Below are positions 20,308 through 33,237 of a stretch of DNA of 64,000 nt, piece by piece. The position numbers and the translations under genes are program-made. Location of the stretch: NCBI GenBank assembly GCA_009731375.1, contig BJOX01000335.1, positions 367,018 to 431,017 of the forward strand, given 5' to 3'. Positions within the stretch are counted from its first letter, which is position 1, and every line of letters begins with the position of its first letter. The notes under the pieces are model-generated. The model made no database searches. It was not told where the DNA came from and saw nothing but the letters and a program-made list of their open reading frames with translations. This DNA comes from Paulinella micropora (Eukaryota; Cercozoa; Imbricatea; Euglyphida).

Positions 20308-21081
20308 GGGTGATTTCTTTCTGCTTTGCCACACAGGCAACAGAGTGAATTTTCACTGACCTGTCTCACACGGGGACGTCAGACGAAAACAAATACTCCA
20401 ACACAGCTCCCTCATAACTCTTTTTCACAAAACAAATAATTTGATTGGTCTCAAGCAGGTATCTTGTATCCTCTAGCCCAATCCATATCTGTGTGCTCAC
20501 AAGGAGACATTAGATACAAACTCTCTGTCGTTCTTGCTGTTCTCACACAGAGACCAAGAAGAAGGAGGTGGACAGAAGAGTGAAGGAACACACATAAAAC
20601 ACAAACAGCATAGGGACAGGAGCACAACACTCTACCCTTCTAGTTTGTGCAGTTATCTGCATTATCTCACACATACATCAGAGTATTTTTGCAAATCTCT
20701 GATCGTTTTCTAAAGGTGGGTCTGAGAACCTATCCGACCGACTGTCGACTTCTCAAGGAGAGCTTTTCTAGCTTCTCTATTACTATCTGTTTGTAGGTCC
20801 AAGTGCCTCATACTAGATACAATATAGAAAAGAAGGAGGAGAAAGCAATTTGAGTAAGGAGAACAAAAAATCGGAGAAAGTCTCAAAGACTATTTTTCTC
20901 AAACCAAAACAAACATACAAACAGTGTTTCATAGAGGACAGGGAATCTCATTCTATCCTCTCTATTAGTTTCTCTCTTTACTAGTCAATCGACTGAAGGA
21001 GGAACAGAACACAAACGAACGAAAAAAAAAACCAAACATAGGAGCTGACACAGTCCTCCTGTTAATTACTAGTACGGCATC

Positions 21082-23905
21082 ATGTCGACAGAGACCGCCG
21101 AGGTGAGTGACTCCTTGGAAGCAGAACAAAGAGAAGAAGAAGAAGGAGGAGGAGGAGGATTGAATGAAGGAGGAGGAGGATTGAATGAAGAAGGAGGAGG
21201 AGGAGGAGGACAAGACGAAGAAGAAGAAGAAGAAGAAGAAGAAGAAGAAGAAGAAGAAGAAGAAGAAGGAGGAGGAGGAGGAGTAGGTGGAAGAACAGAG
21301 ATAAATAGACGAAGAGTATTAAGAGTAGGAAGAGTAGGAGAAGAAGGAGGAGTAGGAGGAGGGCGAGGAGATGAAGGAGTGGGAGGAGGAGCAGACGAGA
21401 GCTGGGACGACATAGGAGGATATGGAGGAGACGAAGATGGAGGAGGATTTGAACAAGAAGAGACAGGAGGAGGAGGAGCATATGGTAATCCCATGCCACC
21501 TGCCCACACGGGAGGAGGAGGACGAAAAATGATCGACTTGATTCATATTGAGAGGGAGGAGATCACAGTGGAGGAACAACAGTGGGTGCAAGCCAACTAT
21601 GACCTCCCTAAAGAAGAGTTTGATAACAAGATAGGGGTAGGGAAGGACACTTATGTGTGGATCCCTCAGGATCAAAGAAGAGAGAAAAGTCGTGCTAAAA
21701 GGGATGTCTATATCCTATTATCAAACACAGCACAGCTCCTCGGCAAACTGGTCTCTGATCAAGAAGAGAGAAAGAAGATACAGCATATCAAGTTTGGGGA
21801 CTCACATACCACTACTGGATGCTATCTTTGGGGTACATACTCAAACCCTGATTTGGGAACGTTCATACGGCCCACGATGTGAGGTTACCTCCAGTACACA
21901 AACCCAAGAGCAACGGCCAGATTCCTCGCGACTGGTCAGGAGGCAGTCGATGTAACAAAAATGAAGAACATTCTGGGTTCGAAAAACTCGAATGGCTTAT
22001 TTCATTTTTTTACGATGGAAATAAAGGCCTTGGAGGAGGGGAAGGCAGAGATGGAAAAAAGCATTAAGGCAGCAGGAGAAACTCATCCTGTGATTGATGA
22101 GTTAGAGAAGACTGACAGAATACTGACCAAGATCAGACTGTTGATGGGTGCGTTACTGCACAAGGAGGCATGGAAGAGATGGATTCCTACCAAGGATCAC
22201 TCTGTCCTTAAATCACTTAGTAACGCACCACCGGTCGCCAACAAAGCAGGTGTTGACCAATATGTGGAGAAATATAATTTTCTCAGATCTGCTTCTGAAT
22301 TGGTGGCCTTTATCACTCATGCTCAAAAGCTGGTGATATCTGAGAAGAAGAAGGCGAAAGAGAATGAGGAGTTCGAGAAGAAAATGAGACTGGAAAGAAT
22401 GAAAGCAAAAGTGAGTGGTGCAAGGGCACACCCTCCGACATATTTGACCCCACCAGCTCCTGCCCCACCAGCCCCTACACCCCCGGGATCAACTACGGTG
22501 GTGGTCACAAACACGGAGAAGAAGGACAGACAAAACATCATAAATGCCTTCAAGGGAAGAAAGGAGGAGTGGCAAGTCTCATGCTATATGCCAAGACGAG
22601 CTCAGACAAAGACTCTGATGCTTCGCTTTTGAGCAAGCTCAAAGAGATCAATGTCTGCATGAAGGCTTTTCCTTGCGACGAAACGCAGGAATACGAGGCC
22701 CTTGTTACTGTTTTTGACCAATCTCTAGTCTCGGAGGGATTTGATCTGACACAGTACAAGTTTTTGAGAAAGAAGGAGGAGATTAAGAGAAACAATGCAA
22801 CAGGCCTAGACGCTCAGTGTGAACTGGCGGTGGCCACACTCATTTCATATTTTCAATCTCATGGATACCAGCATCTCTGCACTGGTACTCTCATAGGATT
22901 TGAAATCTTTGAGACAGTGGCGATGAGTTTGAGGAGTGCTGTTGGCTTGGCGGCGACCCTTACGGAGGTAGTTTCCTCCTATGGGCTATTCTATGGCCGC
23001 AAGCCGATCATTCTTTATTTCTTCTCGGCGTTACACACAGTGCACCCGAGCAAGCTTACTCAACTCATACAACAATGCTCGACGTTTAGTACAGTGAAGT
23101 CCAAGAACTTCCTCGAGACACACGTGTTCGAAACTACGGTTCGAAACGTTGCTCCGGCAGCACTGTTTCAAGAAGTGATGAGTGCATGCTCGCACTTGGA
23201 CTCAGTCACGGAGGCACATATGACACAGGCAGGCGGTGTACCTGTTGGCGCACAAGCCACGTACACAAACAGAGTTGCCGGTTGGAAGATACAGAGAGAG
23301 CCAAACCTGAAGACCGCATGCTGGAGGTGGTTCGCGGGCTTGCAGTGTAAGGCACAGATGGAGAACAGAGACTGCTCTTTCAATCATGATAGGCAGAACC
23401 CAACAGCAAGGGCAAACTTTCTGAGCAAGACGGAAGGCAAGGAACCGGGCCTTTTCAATATGCTTCAGATTGCCGCTGTGAACGAAGGCTGGTATGCCAA
23501 TCAGCGTGATGATGAGGAGTTAAGAGAGGCAATTATTGCCTGCATGAAGAGGATGAAGGAGAAGAAGGAGGAAAGGGAGAGACAAACTCAAAGGCCTCTC
23601 AAAGAGGACGAGGAGGAGGAGGAGGAGCAGGAGGACGAGGAGGAGGAGGACGAGGAGGAAGAGCATGGAGAGGAGCCCGAAGGTGGCGGGGAACCCCTCA
23701 GAGAGGAAGAGGAGGAGGTCGTGGATATACCCCTTACGGAGGGAGAGCTTTTCTGGCTCCAGCCCCCCCACCCAGAAGAGGAGGAGGCTCATGGGCAAGC
23801 TCCAACCCGAATTTCGGTCGAGGTCAGGCCTACAACACTGCCTCGGACATCGATACGTCATCCTACCCGGACACTACTCAAGGTAATCGTTTCGAGGAGG
23901 TGAAA
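21082..23905 (+). pseudogene. gag: Broken gag of A2
   Basis: Compared with A1 Gag, the first frame (21082-21882) matches to about residue 240, then frameshifts where A1 reads LELLDAIFGVYT. The match resumes in another phase at 21961-22632 and again at 22569-23600. A last shift near 23585 throws the RGG tail out of frame into an acidic run. The C-x8-C-x8-C-x3-H motif is kept. The acidic/glycine N-terminus is expanded by extra GAA units (21210-21270). The equivalent of the A1 gag stop is TGA at 23906-23908, followed by CGG. Confidence 0.88.
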
Positions 23906-23927
23906 TGACGGCAGGGGGAAGAAGAGT

Positions 23928-26900
23928 GTGAAGTTTAACCCTAAAGCCACAGTGCTTTCTCATGCTGTTGTGCAGACTGGTCCAACGCTTCCTCCATGTG
24001 AGAGCAAAGATGTGGGTACACAGAGACTGCAGCCCCAAGGTAGTCTCATACCCGTTCACACATCACGGTTACCAATGATAATAGGAAGGCGAGACTTGCG
24101 ATGGAGGCGAGGAGGCCAATGGCAGACGTATCGCCTCGGCCAAGCAAACAATTACGAACAGACTCAATATCTACGATCGCGGCGGGTGGCGAGAAAAAAG
24201 ACAATGTGTGCACTCAAGTACCACAAGACAATGTCACTAACATAGTAAACGCACCAGTACCGCAGAATAATAACAATGTTAATGAGGTGAAGCAGGAGGA
24301 GAAGAAGGAGGAGTTGAAAAACTTAGAGACAAGACTCCAAAATTTGGAACGTAAAGTTCTTGTTCTCGCAGCCAATATACACAGGCCCGATGCTCTGTGT
24401 TATACAGAACTTCATTGTGAAACTTTGAAGACAGTATTAAAAGTTGGTAATGATACGATGGCGAATATTAATATTGTCGGCCGGAAGTTTTTTAATCGAT
24501 ACTGGGACTGGGTGGACGGAAATATGAAAAAGTCAACGGGCACTCTGAAGGGAGTGGGTAGCCGGACGGTCATCACGGGAATCATCACACTGACCTTTAA
24601 ATTGAAATCCGCACGAGTATACCGTATGGACCTCTATGTCGTCCCCGGTTACCACGGGTCAATATTACTATCGTATGACCAATTGGCTACGATGGGGGCT
24701 GTGATTGATTGCGCCGCACGGCGAGTGATATATGGAGTAAAAAGAGGAGAAGAGAACGATATTGATCCCTTCAACGCTACTGACTCTTATGAGGCTTATG
24801 AGCTGAGTCTAGCGACGGATCACAAAAAGATGGCCATCGCACATGAGGCACTTGAGGTGTACGTTCACCCCCATGTCGTAAGACCGGATGAACTGTCCTG
24901 GACCGACAATTGGGAATCCCAAGTGTGCACTGTCACAGTTCCGACATGCCATTGGGACAAAAAGTCTATTGATGACTTAATCGAGAAGCGAAAGGAGGAG
25001 ATTATATGTGTCGCACAAAGAAGCCCGTCGTTGGCGAGATTCGCGGAAGGAGTAGGAGCAGATGTCCATATTACTAACGGATACTGCTTCCATGCGAAAG
25101 TAGGAGAAGAAAAAAGGGAGGCGTTTGTACCAAGGAGAACGGGGCGAATCCCGGATACTCCACCAGAAACTATTAAAAGTTTTATTACTGATTTCTGGGG
25201 TGACGAGCCCACGTGGCCGCGTTCACTGTCTGAAGTGAAGAAATGCTTACGGACTTTATTCGAAAATAATAAGCCGTATACTATTATCCTGCCATATAAT
25301 GAGAAGGCGATATGGGCGCAGGAAATAAGGGACAGGCTTATTGATCATCCTATACCGGTACCCTCTCGCAAGCAACAGCTAGTGGTGGCTTGTCGTATGG
25401 GAACTCGTGAGCAGAGCAGTGCATACAAGCGGAAGCTCAGAGACCTCGACAAGTTGAAATTGATACCGCAAGCATTCACATGCTTTGATGGTTTTTACAA
25501 CCGTAAAGCTCCTTTGCAATACGCGAGACTCATTGGAGGAGGACAGAGAACCCCTCAAGCAACATAAGAAGATGTCTGATGAAGATTTTCAAGCGGCGGC
25601 ACGGAAAATTTTAGAAGAAGGAGTAGGTACGGAGACGGAGAAGGAGCTTTTAAAAGCCAAATTAGAGGCGAACAAGGAAATTTTTGACCCTCCACATGCA
25701 GGTGGTGTCAAGCCTGAAGATTTCACTGCGGTTATTTACAAAATACCGGGTGCGGAGCCGTCACCGGCACCACGAAGGGCGAATTTGAGTATACATGAGG
25801 CGAAGATAGCGGAGGAGCTAGCAAGACAGCTGCTCAATGAGGACTTTATTGAGAGATCAACATCTCCAATAGTCTCACAACCGAGAATAGTGCCGAAGCC
25901 AGGAGGAGAATGGCGCCTGACAGTTAACTATGCTCGTGTTAACAAGGTGCTGGAGGAAGAGAGAAATCCTCTCCCGACATTAGAAGAAGGAAGGAGAGTA
26001 CTGCGGAATGCAAAATTCTATTCGGTCATTGACCTTAAGAATGGCTTCTGGCAGATACCACTGGAGGAAAAGTCCAGATGGCTGACGGCGTTTGTGGTGG
26101 GTATGGAAATATACCAATGGAAAGTGCTTCCGATGGGCCTCAAGCAAGCCCCAGGACTTTTCCAGAAGGCGATGCAGAAGATGTTGAGCAGTCAGTACGA
26201 TGATTTGTCTGACGGTGGCTTTATGAGAAGGCGGGGACAGAAGGCGGGAGAATATGCATTTTGCTATATCGATGACATTATCGTATACTCTAACACAATG
26301 GAGGAGCATATCGATCATTTGTCCGATATATTCAGGCGCATCGGAGCTTTTGGCCTGAAGTGCAATCTAAAGAAGTGTCAACTTGCCAAGACGAGTGTGA
26401 CATACTTAGGGTACGAGATCTCCCATAATCGAGTCTCGATATCCAAAGAGAAGAGGGAGGAGATTATGAATCGACCGATACCGAAGAACCGCACTGAATT
26501 GCACTCATTCCTTGCGATGGCGCAATACTATAGCCAGTTTATACCCGATTGGGGTGCAACACGGGCTAAGTTGGAGAAAATGATAGATTTTGGAGACTTT
26601 GAGAAGTGGGGCGAAGAGGCTTTGCAAGCGTTTCATGCGCTCAAAGATCTTATTTATAAAGACCCGAAGGACGGAGGACTGGTGGTAACGATGCCCGACT
26701 TTACGAAACGATTCGTAGTTTATACAGACGCATCTAAGTTTGCGATTGGGGCTGTATTACAACAAGAGGATGAGGAGAAGAAATTACGTCCAATCATGTT
26801 TATCAGTAGGAAGTTGTGTGCGGCGGAGAGAAACTATTGCACAAGGCAAAGAGAGGCGTTAGCGGTGGTATGGGCCCTCAAGAGGCTCAGAGAGTATTTG

Positions 26901-29600
26901 TGGGGAGGACCTCAATTTACTGTCAGAACTGATCATCATAACCTGTTATGGTTGATGAATCATGAACAGACGGGACGGCTGGCGCGGTGGCAAGCGTTCT
27001 TGTCTTGTTTCGATTTTACAATGGTCCATCTACCGGGAAAGCGAAATGTGGTCGCTGATAGCCTCTCTAGGCTAGAGTTTAACTCAGAAGTATCGGCGTT
27101 GGTGTCCACGGTGGAGATGGAAGACTTGTCCACTGACAAGGTGTATGAGGTCAGCCACATTGAGGCGATGGAGATGGCGAGTGGAGTCCGATATGACCGC
27201 ACAGGTCTACGGTACAGTCCACAAGGCCCGGATCACGGGATATGTTGTGAGCTACATACCCAGGAGGACGCTGAGTGGTCCTATGAGGTATATGAGAATG
27301 CGAAGGCGAACATAAGAGAGGAAGAGGAGACGCAGGAAGTTTATGCGGAGCCTCCTCAAGAGCGGAGAAGTGACCTAGACGATGACCCGGAAAGAATCGG
27401 GGTACGGCTAGAAGATGGTACTGTCCATATAACCTCGCCTACCGCATGGAGGCAACAACAGGCTCAAGATCCGGAGTTTAAGGAACTCATACAGTTATAT
27501 CAGAACCCGGATGAGCTAAAGATGACGAAAGCGATCAAAGATCAGATGAAGGAGATGGGATGGAGAGATGGTCTACTGTGGTACAAGGGCCTTCACGGTC
27601 GCTATGCGTCACAGCCGGACAAATGGACCCTTTGGGTACCGGAGAGTCTGAGACGATTTATATTTGTCGCAGCCCACAATTGCCCACTTTTGGCGCATCC
27701 GGGTCGACAACGAACTCATATGTTCGTAGCGAGGCGATTCTGGTGGAAGAAGATGAAGGAGGAGATAGATCAGGCGGTGGATGCATGCATCCCGTGCAAG
27801 ATAAACAAAACACCACTGAAGGCAAATTTCGGCCTGATTGGCGAATTTCCTCTTCATGCGGGGATGTTTGAGTTTATACACATTGATCATGTGGGACCTT
27901 TCCCAGAATCGAAGGATGGTTACAAATACCTCCTTACGGCTATTGACAGAGCCACCAACTATGTGTGGATCATCCCTGTCAAAGACGTTACCGGCAAGAC
28001 GACGGCCGAGGCGCTGATCGATAGGATCATCTCACAGATCGGAGTGCCAAAAAAGATATGTTCTGATCGAGGCTCGGACTTTAATAACGAGGTCATCGAC
28101 AAACTATCTAAATATTACGGGATGAGATGGCAATATGTTACTGCCTATAACCCGCGAGCAAATGGGAAAATCGAGCGGGTACACAGACCCCTCAAAACCT
28201 CACTAAAGATGTATTGCACGAAGAAGGAGAATCAAAGAGCATGGGTCGAGGCAGCACCATCATTTGCGTTTGCAATGAACTGTCTACCCTCTACGGCGTT
28301 AGGAGGCTCGAAGAGCTCAATCTCGCCATATCAGTTAGTATATGGGCGTGAGCCTGATATCCCGACTTCGCTCCTTCACCCAAAAGACACTTGGGCGGAT
28401 GCGGATGAGTTGTTTGGGATGAGACTTAGAGTGAAGATGGAGGCGGAACAAATAGTCAGGGCGCATAGAGAGGCGGAGCGCCGAAAGACTGATGCTGAAG
28501 GGGTGCGACAAGCGCACTTGGATCAGATCAAGTTCCAGGTCGGGGATATTGTACTATTGTACCATCCTCAAGTCCCGAAGGGAGTCAGCTCTAAGCTGTT
28601 CACTCACTGGAAAGGACCTTATCAGATTATGGAACAGACGGGACCTCTGAATTACAAGATCAGGGGTAGAGGGAAGGTGCAAATTGTGAATGTAAGAAGG
28701 CTGATTAAGTATGATCCCTTCTTACTGGAAGATGAATCCGTTGAGGAGGCGTTAAAACGGATGAAGGATGATTTCAAAGAGGTGCCGCCCATCCACAAGG
28801 AGGCTGGCATAGACCAAGACGATGCTTATCGGGCACCGATAGCTGAGAAGGAGGAGAGTGAGGTGGACAGCAAGGAGAAGACTGACCGCATAAGCGCGGT
28901 GGGGACTCAGTCCAAGTCTCCGCGAGAGCATAGCGGAAAGAAGGAGAAGATCACAGAGGCGCAGCTAAGGAGAGCGCGGAATGATCTTATCAACGACCAA
29001 CCGAGGAAGGCGATGAGGTCGATGAGATCAAAGGACGTCCACCAGGAGGAGGAGGGGACGGACACTGACCCAAACGCGGGCAACGTTGAGATTGTCCATG
29101 AGCGATGGAAGGAAGGCGATGCGATAGCAACCATCGCATGGGTGAAAAATGTTTTCTATCTGATGAGACCAGCGGAACAACATGTCGCTGATGACACTCT
29201 CTCAGACTTATACTTGATGCGGGTCGTGGCGGTCCCACGACAGATGCGTGTCACACGGACACTCAAAATATCATCAGCCGCAAAGATAGTACAACCGATA
29301 CTCCAGTTCTGGAGAAGTATGGACCCGGTTGAGGATCCAAAGGCAAGACATTATCTGCCAGTATATAAAGACGCAAAAAGTCTCGAGACATGGGATGATA
29401 CAATTACTCCCAGAGACAAGGATTACACTGCGTGGACCATTCAGACACTGCCAAGAGGAGTGCTTGATGTCCCTTTTGAATTATCGTTGGGCGGAATCCC
29501 TAATAAGATCTGGGACATTCTCGAACAGTCAAAGTTCGATCTGACTTTTGTTGGTCCTCCACCAGACAAAGAAATCCGCGCCAGAAGACGAAGGCAGTAA
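23928..29600 (+). pseudogene. pol: Broken pol of A2
   Basis: Nearly identical to A1 Pol in most positions. The 14 bases AGGAAGGAGAAGAC present after the A1 gag stop are missing, and a further shift lies near 24090, so the N-terminus is out of frame. The protease-like segment (24101-25530) keeps DTM. A 95-bp deletion near 25535 (bounded by TTG in A1 on both sides) truncates it and shifts phase. Downstream, 25560-29600 is fully open and encodes RT (YIDD), RNase H (here YTDAS), integrase and the C-terminal extension, ending TAA. So the RT-integrase part could in theory still be translated, but no start or fusion with Gag remains. Confidence 0.9.
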
Positions 29601-30103
29601 CAAGGAAACTATTTTTCTTTATGCGTCTCAAATAAACTGATTGATTGCCCACGGCGTATCATGATTTGATCATGCATCATCAGTTATCAATATGAATATT
29701 AAAATGATTCAGTGATATAACTTGGCATTCGATCGCAACATACGAGTGCAAAAGGTCGATCGACAATGATACCGCCGTAGAAGAGGATCGCTAGTGTATT
29801 GAGCGATGGTGTTCCCGGGTATGACCCTTTGTAAGTCCTGGGATGATGTTCTTGAAAATGAAATGTTCTCTGAAACTTTCATTAAATTATTTTTTACGAT
29901 ATATTATATACTGTCGTACCTGAGCACGGTCAATTTCTACTTGTGTCGGTATATCACAGGGTTGGGTACATACACCCCGACTTCGGATATAGCTATTAGG
30001 ACTGGCCCCCTAATACTATATCATAGGATATCCGCCTTATACAAGGGTATGTCATTAAAAAAGACAATGTACTTACGATCTCCCTGTGAATAATAATAAT
30101 AAT
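29601..30103 (+). other. 3' untranslated part of A2
   Basis: Colinear with 9850-10345 of A1 (reverse complement). It ends at an (AAT)n tract that runs into the gap. No gene is present. Confidence 0.8.
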
Positions 30104-30708
30104 NNNNNNNNNNNNNNNNNNNNNNNNNNNNNNNNNNNNNNNNNNNNNNNNNNNNNNNNNNNNNNNNNNNNNNNNNNNNNNNNNNNNNNNNNNNNNNNNN
30201 NNNNNNNNNNNNNNNNNNNNNNNNNNNNNNNNNNNNNNNNNNNNNNNNNNNNNNNNNNNNNNNNNNNNNNNNNNNNNNNNNNNNNNNNNNNNNNNNNNNN
30301 NNNNNNNNNNNNNNNNNNNNNNNNNNNNNNNNNNNNNNNNNNNNNNNNNNNNNNNNNNNNNNNNNNNNNNNNNNNNNNNNNNNNNNNNNNNNNNNNNNNN
30401 NNNNNNNNNNNNNNNNNNNNNNNNNNNNNNNNNNNNNNNNNNNNNNNNNNNNNNNNNNNNNNNNNNNNNNNNNNNNNNNNNNNNNNNNNNNNNNNNNNNN
30501 NNNNNNNNNNNNNNNNNNNNNNNNNNNNNNNNNNNNNNNNNNNNNNNNNNNNNNNNNNNNNNNNNNNNNNNNNNNNNNNNNNNNNNNNNNNNNNNNNNNN
30601 NNNNNNNNNNNNNNNNNNNNNNNNNNNNNNNNNNNNNNNNNNNNNNNNNNNNNNNNNNNNNNNNNNNNNNNNNNNNNNNNNNNNNNNNNNNNNNNNNNNN
30701 NNNNNNNN
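30104..30708. other. Assembly gap, 605 N
   Basis: N run inside A2, within the SINE/(AAT)n insertion. Confidence 0.95.
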
Positions 30709-30868
30709 GGCAGTTCCAACACTTCCAGACGGGCCGGTATGTTCAATGAAAATACTGGTCCAGAAATAGACCGGTATGTTCAATGAAAATACTGGTGGCA
30801 CCGACGGGAATCGAACTGGCGACAGGGCCCAGATGGTAGAACTTGACCACTGGGCTATCACGGTGTCC
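30709..30868 (-). mobile_element. SINE copy 2, with internal duplication
   Basis: Minus-strand SINE head and middle. The B-box side reads as in the consensus. The segment CCAGTATTTTCATTGAACAT occurs twice (as in copy 6), so the two copies share a subfamily feature. The SINE 3' part is lost in the N gap. It is followed by (AAT)n (30869-30908), after which A2 sequence resumes at the position where A1 has only a short (ATT)n tract. Confidence 0.88.
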
Positions 30869-30908
<40 letters not shown>

Positions 30909-31216
30909 TATTAAGAAGAAGGAGATCAAGGGGGGAATACAGCACCACGTTGCTTGTATTTTTTAATAATAGTACATTTGTTCTTGACATATTACTGCCG
31001 AAAAAAAAAAAAAAAAAAAGAGAGATTGAGGGGAAGGAGTTCAAAATTTACAAGAACGGCTAGAGAATCCGCTTTGACGTGCCGCATGAGGATATATTTA
31101 TCGTCTTTTAGCGTCTATCCGTGAGTCGATGCGCTGTGTGGCATGACTCCATAGCGCATACTATTTTGCAGAAAGAAGTCAGAAGTTGTATGACGAAAAT
31201 GCTATTTCCGTCATAA

Positions 31217-31232
31217 AATCGGGAGGGGGTAC
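31217..31232 (+). promoter_or_regulatory. Polypurine tract of A2
   Basis: AAATCGGGAGGGGGTAC immediately before the 3' LTR, same as A1. Confidence 0.78.
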
Positions 31233-31471
31233 TGTAGGCATTACCACCCGGATAGCCGGTAAAAAGTACCTTTTCCTGGTGACAGGTGCACCAGCCTGTT
31301 TTTCAGTATTATTTGTCCGCATTGGACCTGATGCCATTTTATTCCTGGTCTGTTGCCATTTTCCTTTTTCGACTTCACTGAGCTAATATAACGAGACATC
31401 ATTCTCATTCTTGACGACTGTGTTTGGTTATATTACCGACTTTTTCTTGAGCTATCATTGGGGGCATTACA
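31233..31471 (+). repeat. 3' LTR of A2, 239 bp
   Basis: Starts TGTAGGCATTACC, ends GGGGGCATTACA. It is followed by ACAT, the target duplication. Confidence 0.92.
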
Positions 31472-31475
31472 ACAT

Positions 31476-31710
31476 TCAAGACAAAAAAAATTGTCAGTTT
31501 TTTTGTTTTGGTTGGAATTTTGATTTTGGTTGGAAATTTGAATTTTCAAATTAACTGCTATATGCGTCCGCAAAAATGACGTAAATTTTAGCGAAGTGTT
31601 ACAGTTAAATTTGAATTTTCGACACAAAAACGAAAAAGTGACACAAAACCAAAAAACTGACTCAAAAATGAAAAACTCATAATTTTTTTGGTCTTGAATG
31701 TCGATAGCAA
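31476..31710. mobile_element. MITE copy 2, right part
   Basis: Continues from 20043. It has an AT-rich interior with the same AAATTTGAATTTT and AACCAAA motifs as copy 1 in inverted layout, and ends CTTGAATGTCGATAGCAA followed by TA (31711-31712). The TIR differs from copy 1 at two positions (CTATCG against CTGTTG), and both tips of copy 2 share the change. Confidence 0.85.
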
Positions 31711-31712
31711 TA

Positions 31713-31890
31713 AATTGATCTGTTAACGGCAGTTGAAAACGTAACAGCTACAAGTTATGACAGTTGATAAATATAAACGGAAAAATGAAGTAACGGAACT
31801 AAAATAGAAGTGTAAACTTGAAGTAAAAACTTGAAGAAAGTTTAACACAATATTAATGTTTCGGTCCGGTACGGTAGTCATTCCGATAAC

Positions 31891-31922
<32 letters not shown>

Positions 31923-32309
31923 NNNNNNNNNNCCAAATGATGTGTAAATAAGTATAAAAAGACTCACAGTGAAATGAATCAAAAAGAGATTGCAGATGTA
32001 GATTAATGCGCGATATGTGCGTGCGTATATGTGTCAACGCATTGATCAAGATAGTATCAACATGCAGAGGCAGGACGGATATAGTGTACCCAATCATACA
32101 TCATGAAAGGAGCGTAGGGCCAACACTATCACTACGTGTTCAAAGCGGTAAATATCATTGTGTGACCTGCCTTAGCTAATGCCAGTTCAAAATATGTGAA
32201 TATGACTATCGTACATGCCTGTAGAAAACACTAAGTTGTTGGGTGGTATATGAAGTGGGAAAAGAGATAGAGTCCGAAGGGAGTCTAAAAGCAAAAACCA
32301 CTTGAGAGT
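31713..32309. other. Non-coding stretch with poly-C and 10-N gap
   Basis: No gene is visible. A run of about 30 C (31892-31921) abuts a gap (31923-31932). Part of it should contain the 3' untranslated region and 3' LTR of the next element, but no LTR pair could be found by eye. Confidence 0.6.
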
Positions 32310-33233
32310 CTACTTCGATCTTAGTTTGAAAACATGAAAATCGTACTTCTTACCGTTGTAAGGCTTGCGTAAACGTTTGAGTTGTTCGGGAATGATCGAG
32401 CCCTTGTTCCTGGAGTTGGTGCTTGGCTTGAACTGAATATCGCGATGAACGACCTGATCATTCTCACTGTCGAGAGTCATCTTCTTCCAGGAGTTGAGAG
32501 GCTTCGTCCATTGGAGATGCGTCGGGCCTTCCGTGACTGAGCCGTCCGGGTGTGTAATCAGCTCCACGTAGACGGGGCGGTACTGCATATTAGATAGTGA
32601 AGTGATGCCGAGCTGGTGAACGCGGAAGTCATCGCGATCGTCCGTGGGATCTTCATCCATGATCATCCCTAACTTGAGCAAGCCATCGTCGATGAAGGCT
32701 ATCACCTCACCAACAACGTAGTCCTTCTGGTCGTCATTGTGTGCCTGGTCCTGGACCGGGTCGATGGCCTGAGCCAGATCGGTTGGGGCCGTGTAGGGGC
32801 TGATGTGTGAAATGTCAATTTTGCGGAGGACCTTGTTGGTGTGCTCGTGCCGGAGGCAAAAGGTGTTATTGGACGGCTTTTCCAATATGATGTACGGGCC
32901 GTCGTGTTGAAGGACAGAAGAGGCGGGAATACCTTTCGTTGATTGTTTCGGGCGATAGACGGTGACACGGTCATCCACATTCCAATCGGGTAGTTTGCGT
33001 CGCCGCTGCTTGTTCTTCTGTTCGTTGGCGGCCTTGCGCGTGAAGGAGGCGTATTCCTTGACATACGCCGTGACAGCAATCCGGGCTAAGCGGAGAGTGT
33101 CGAGTTGGTCCGATGTCTGGACGGTCGTCGAGCCAGACTTAGTCATCGCGGCGGTTGATCGAGCCGCGCGTTCAGCGATGACGTCGGGAGAATCGAAGAT
33201 ATCGATAGATGTACGTGGCTGGCGAGCCATCAT
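32310..33233 (-). pseudogene. Element B integrase C-terminus and extension
   Basis: Starts in the integrase segment that names the target (MMARQPRT), followed by a basic region, then a GPY/F-like module (DDRVTVYRPKQ ... GPYIILEKPSNNTF). An extension of about 180 residues of unknown function ends at TAA or TAG near 32310. The frame itself is intact over 307 codons. Confidence 0.78.
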
Positions 33234-33237
33234 ACCT

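Larger units (their letters stand above)
20044..31471 (+). mobile_element. Ty3/gypsy LTR retrotransposon A2, degenerate copy
   Basis: Same family and organisation as A1 but on the opposite strand: 5' LTR 20044-20288, gag remnants 21082-23905, pol remnants 23928-29600, 3' LTR 31233-31471, TSD ACAT. The LTRs differ at roughly ten positions plus two indels (about 4 to 5 percent by eye), clearly older than A1. It is broken in gag by several frameshifts and in pol by a 95-bp deletion. A SINE and a 605-N gap lie between pol and the 3' LTR. A2 and A1 form an inverted repeat with arms over 10 kb. Confidence 0.92.

Noticed and set aside
30021-31044. Open frames passing through N runs
   Set aside because: N translates as X, so the frames are artificial; the same holds for 8051-8841 and 50776-51416.
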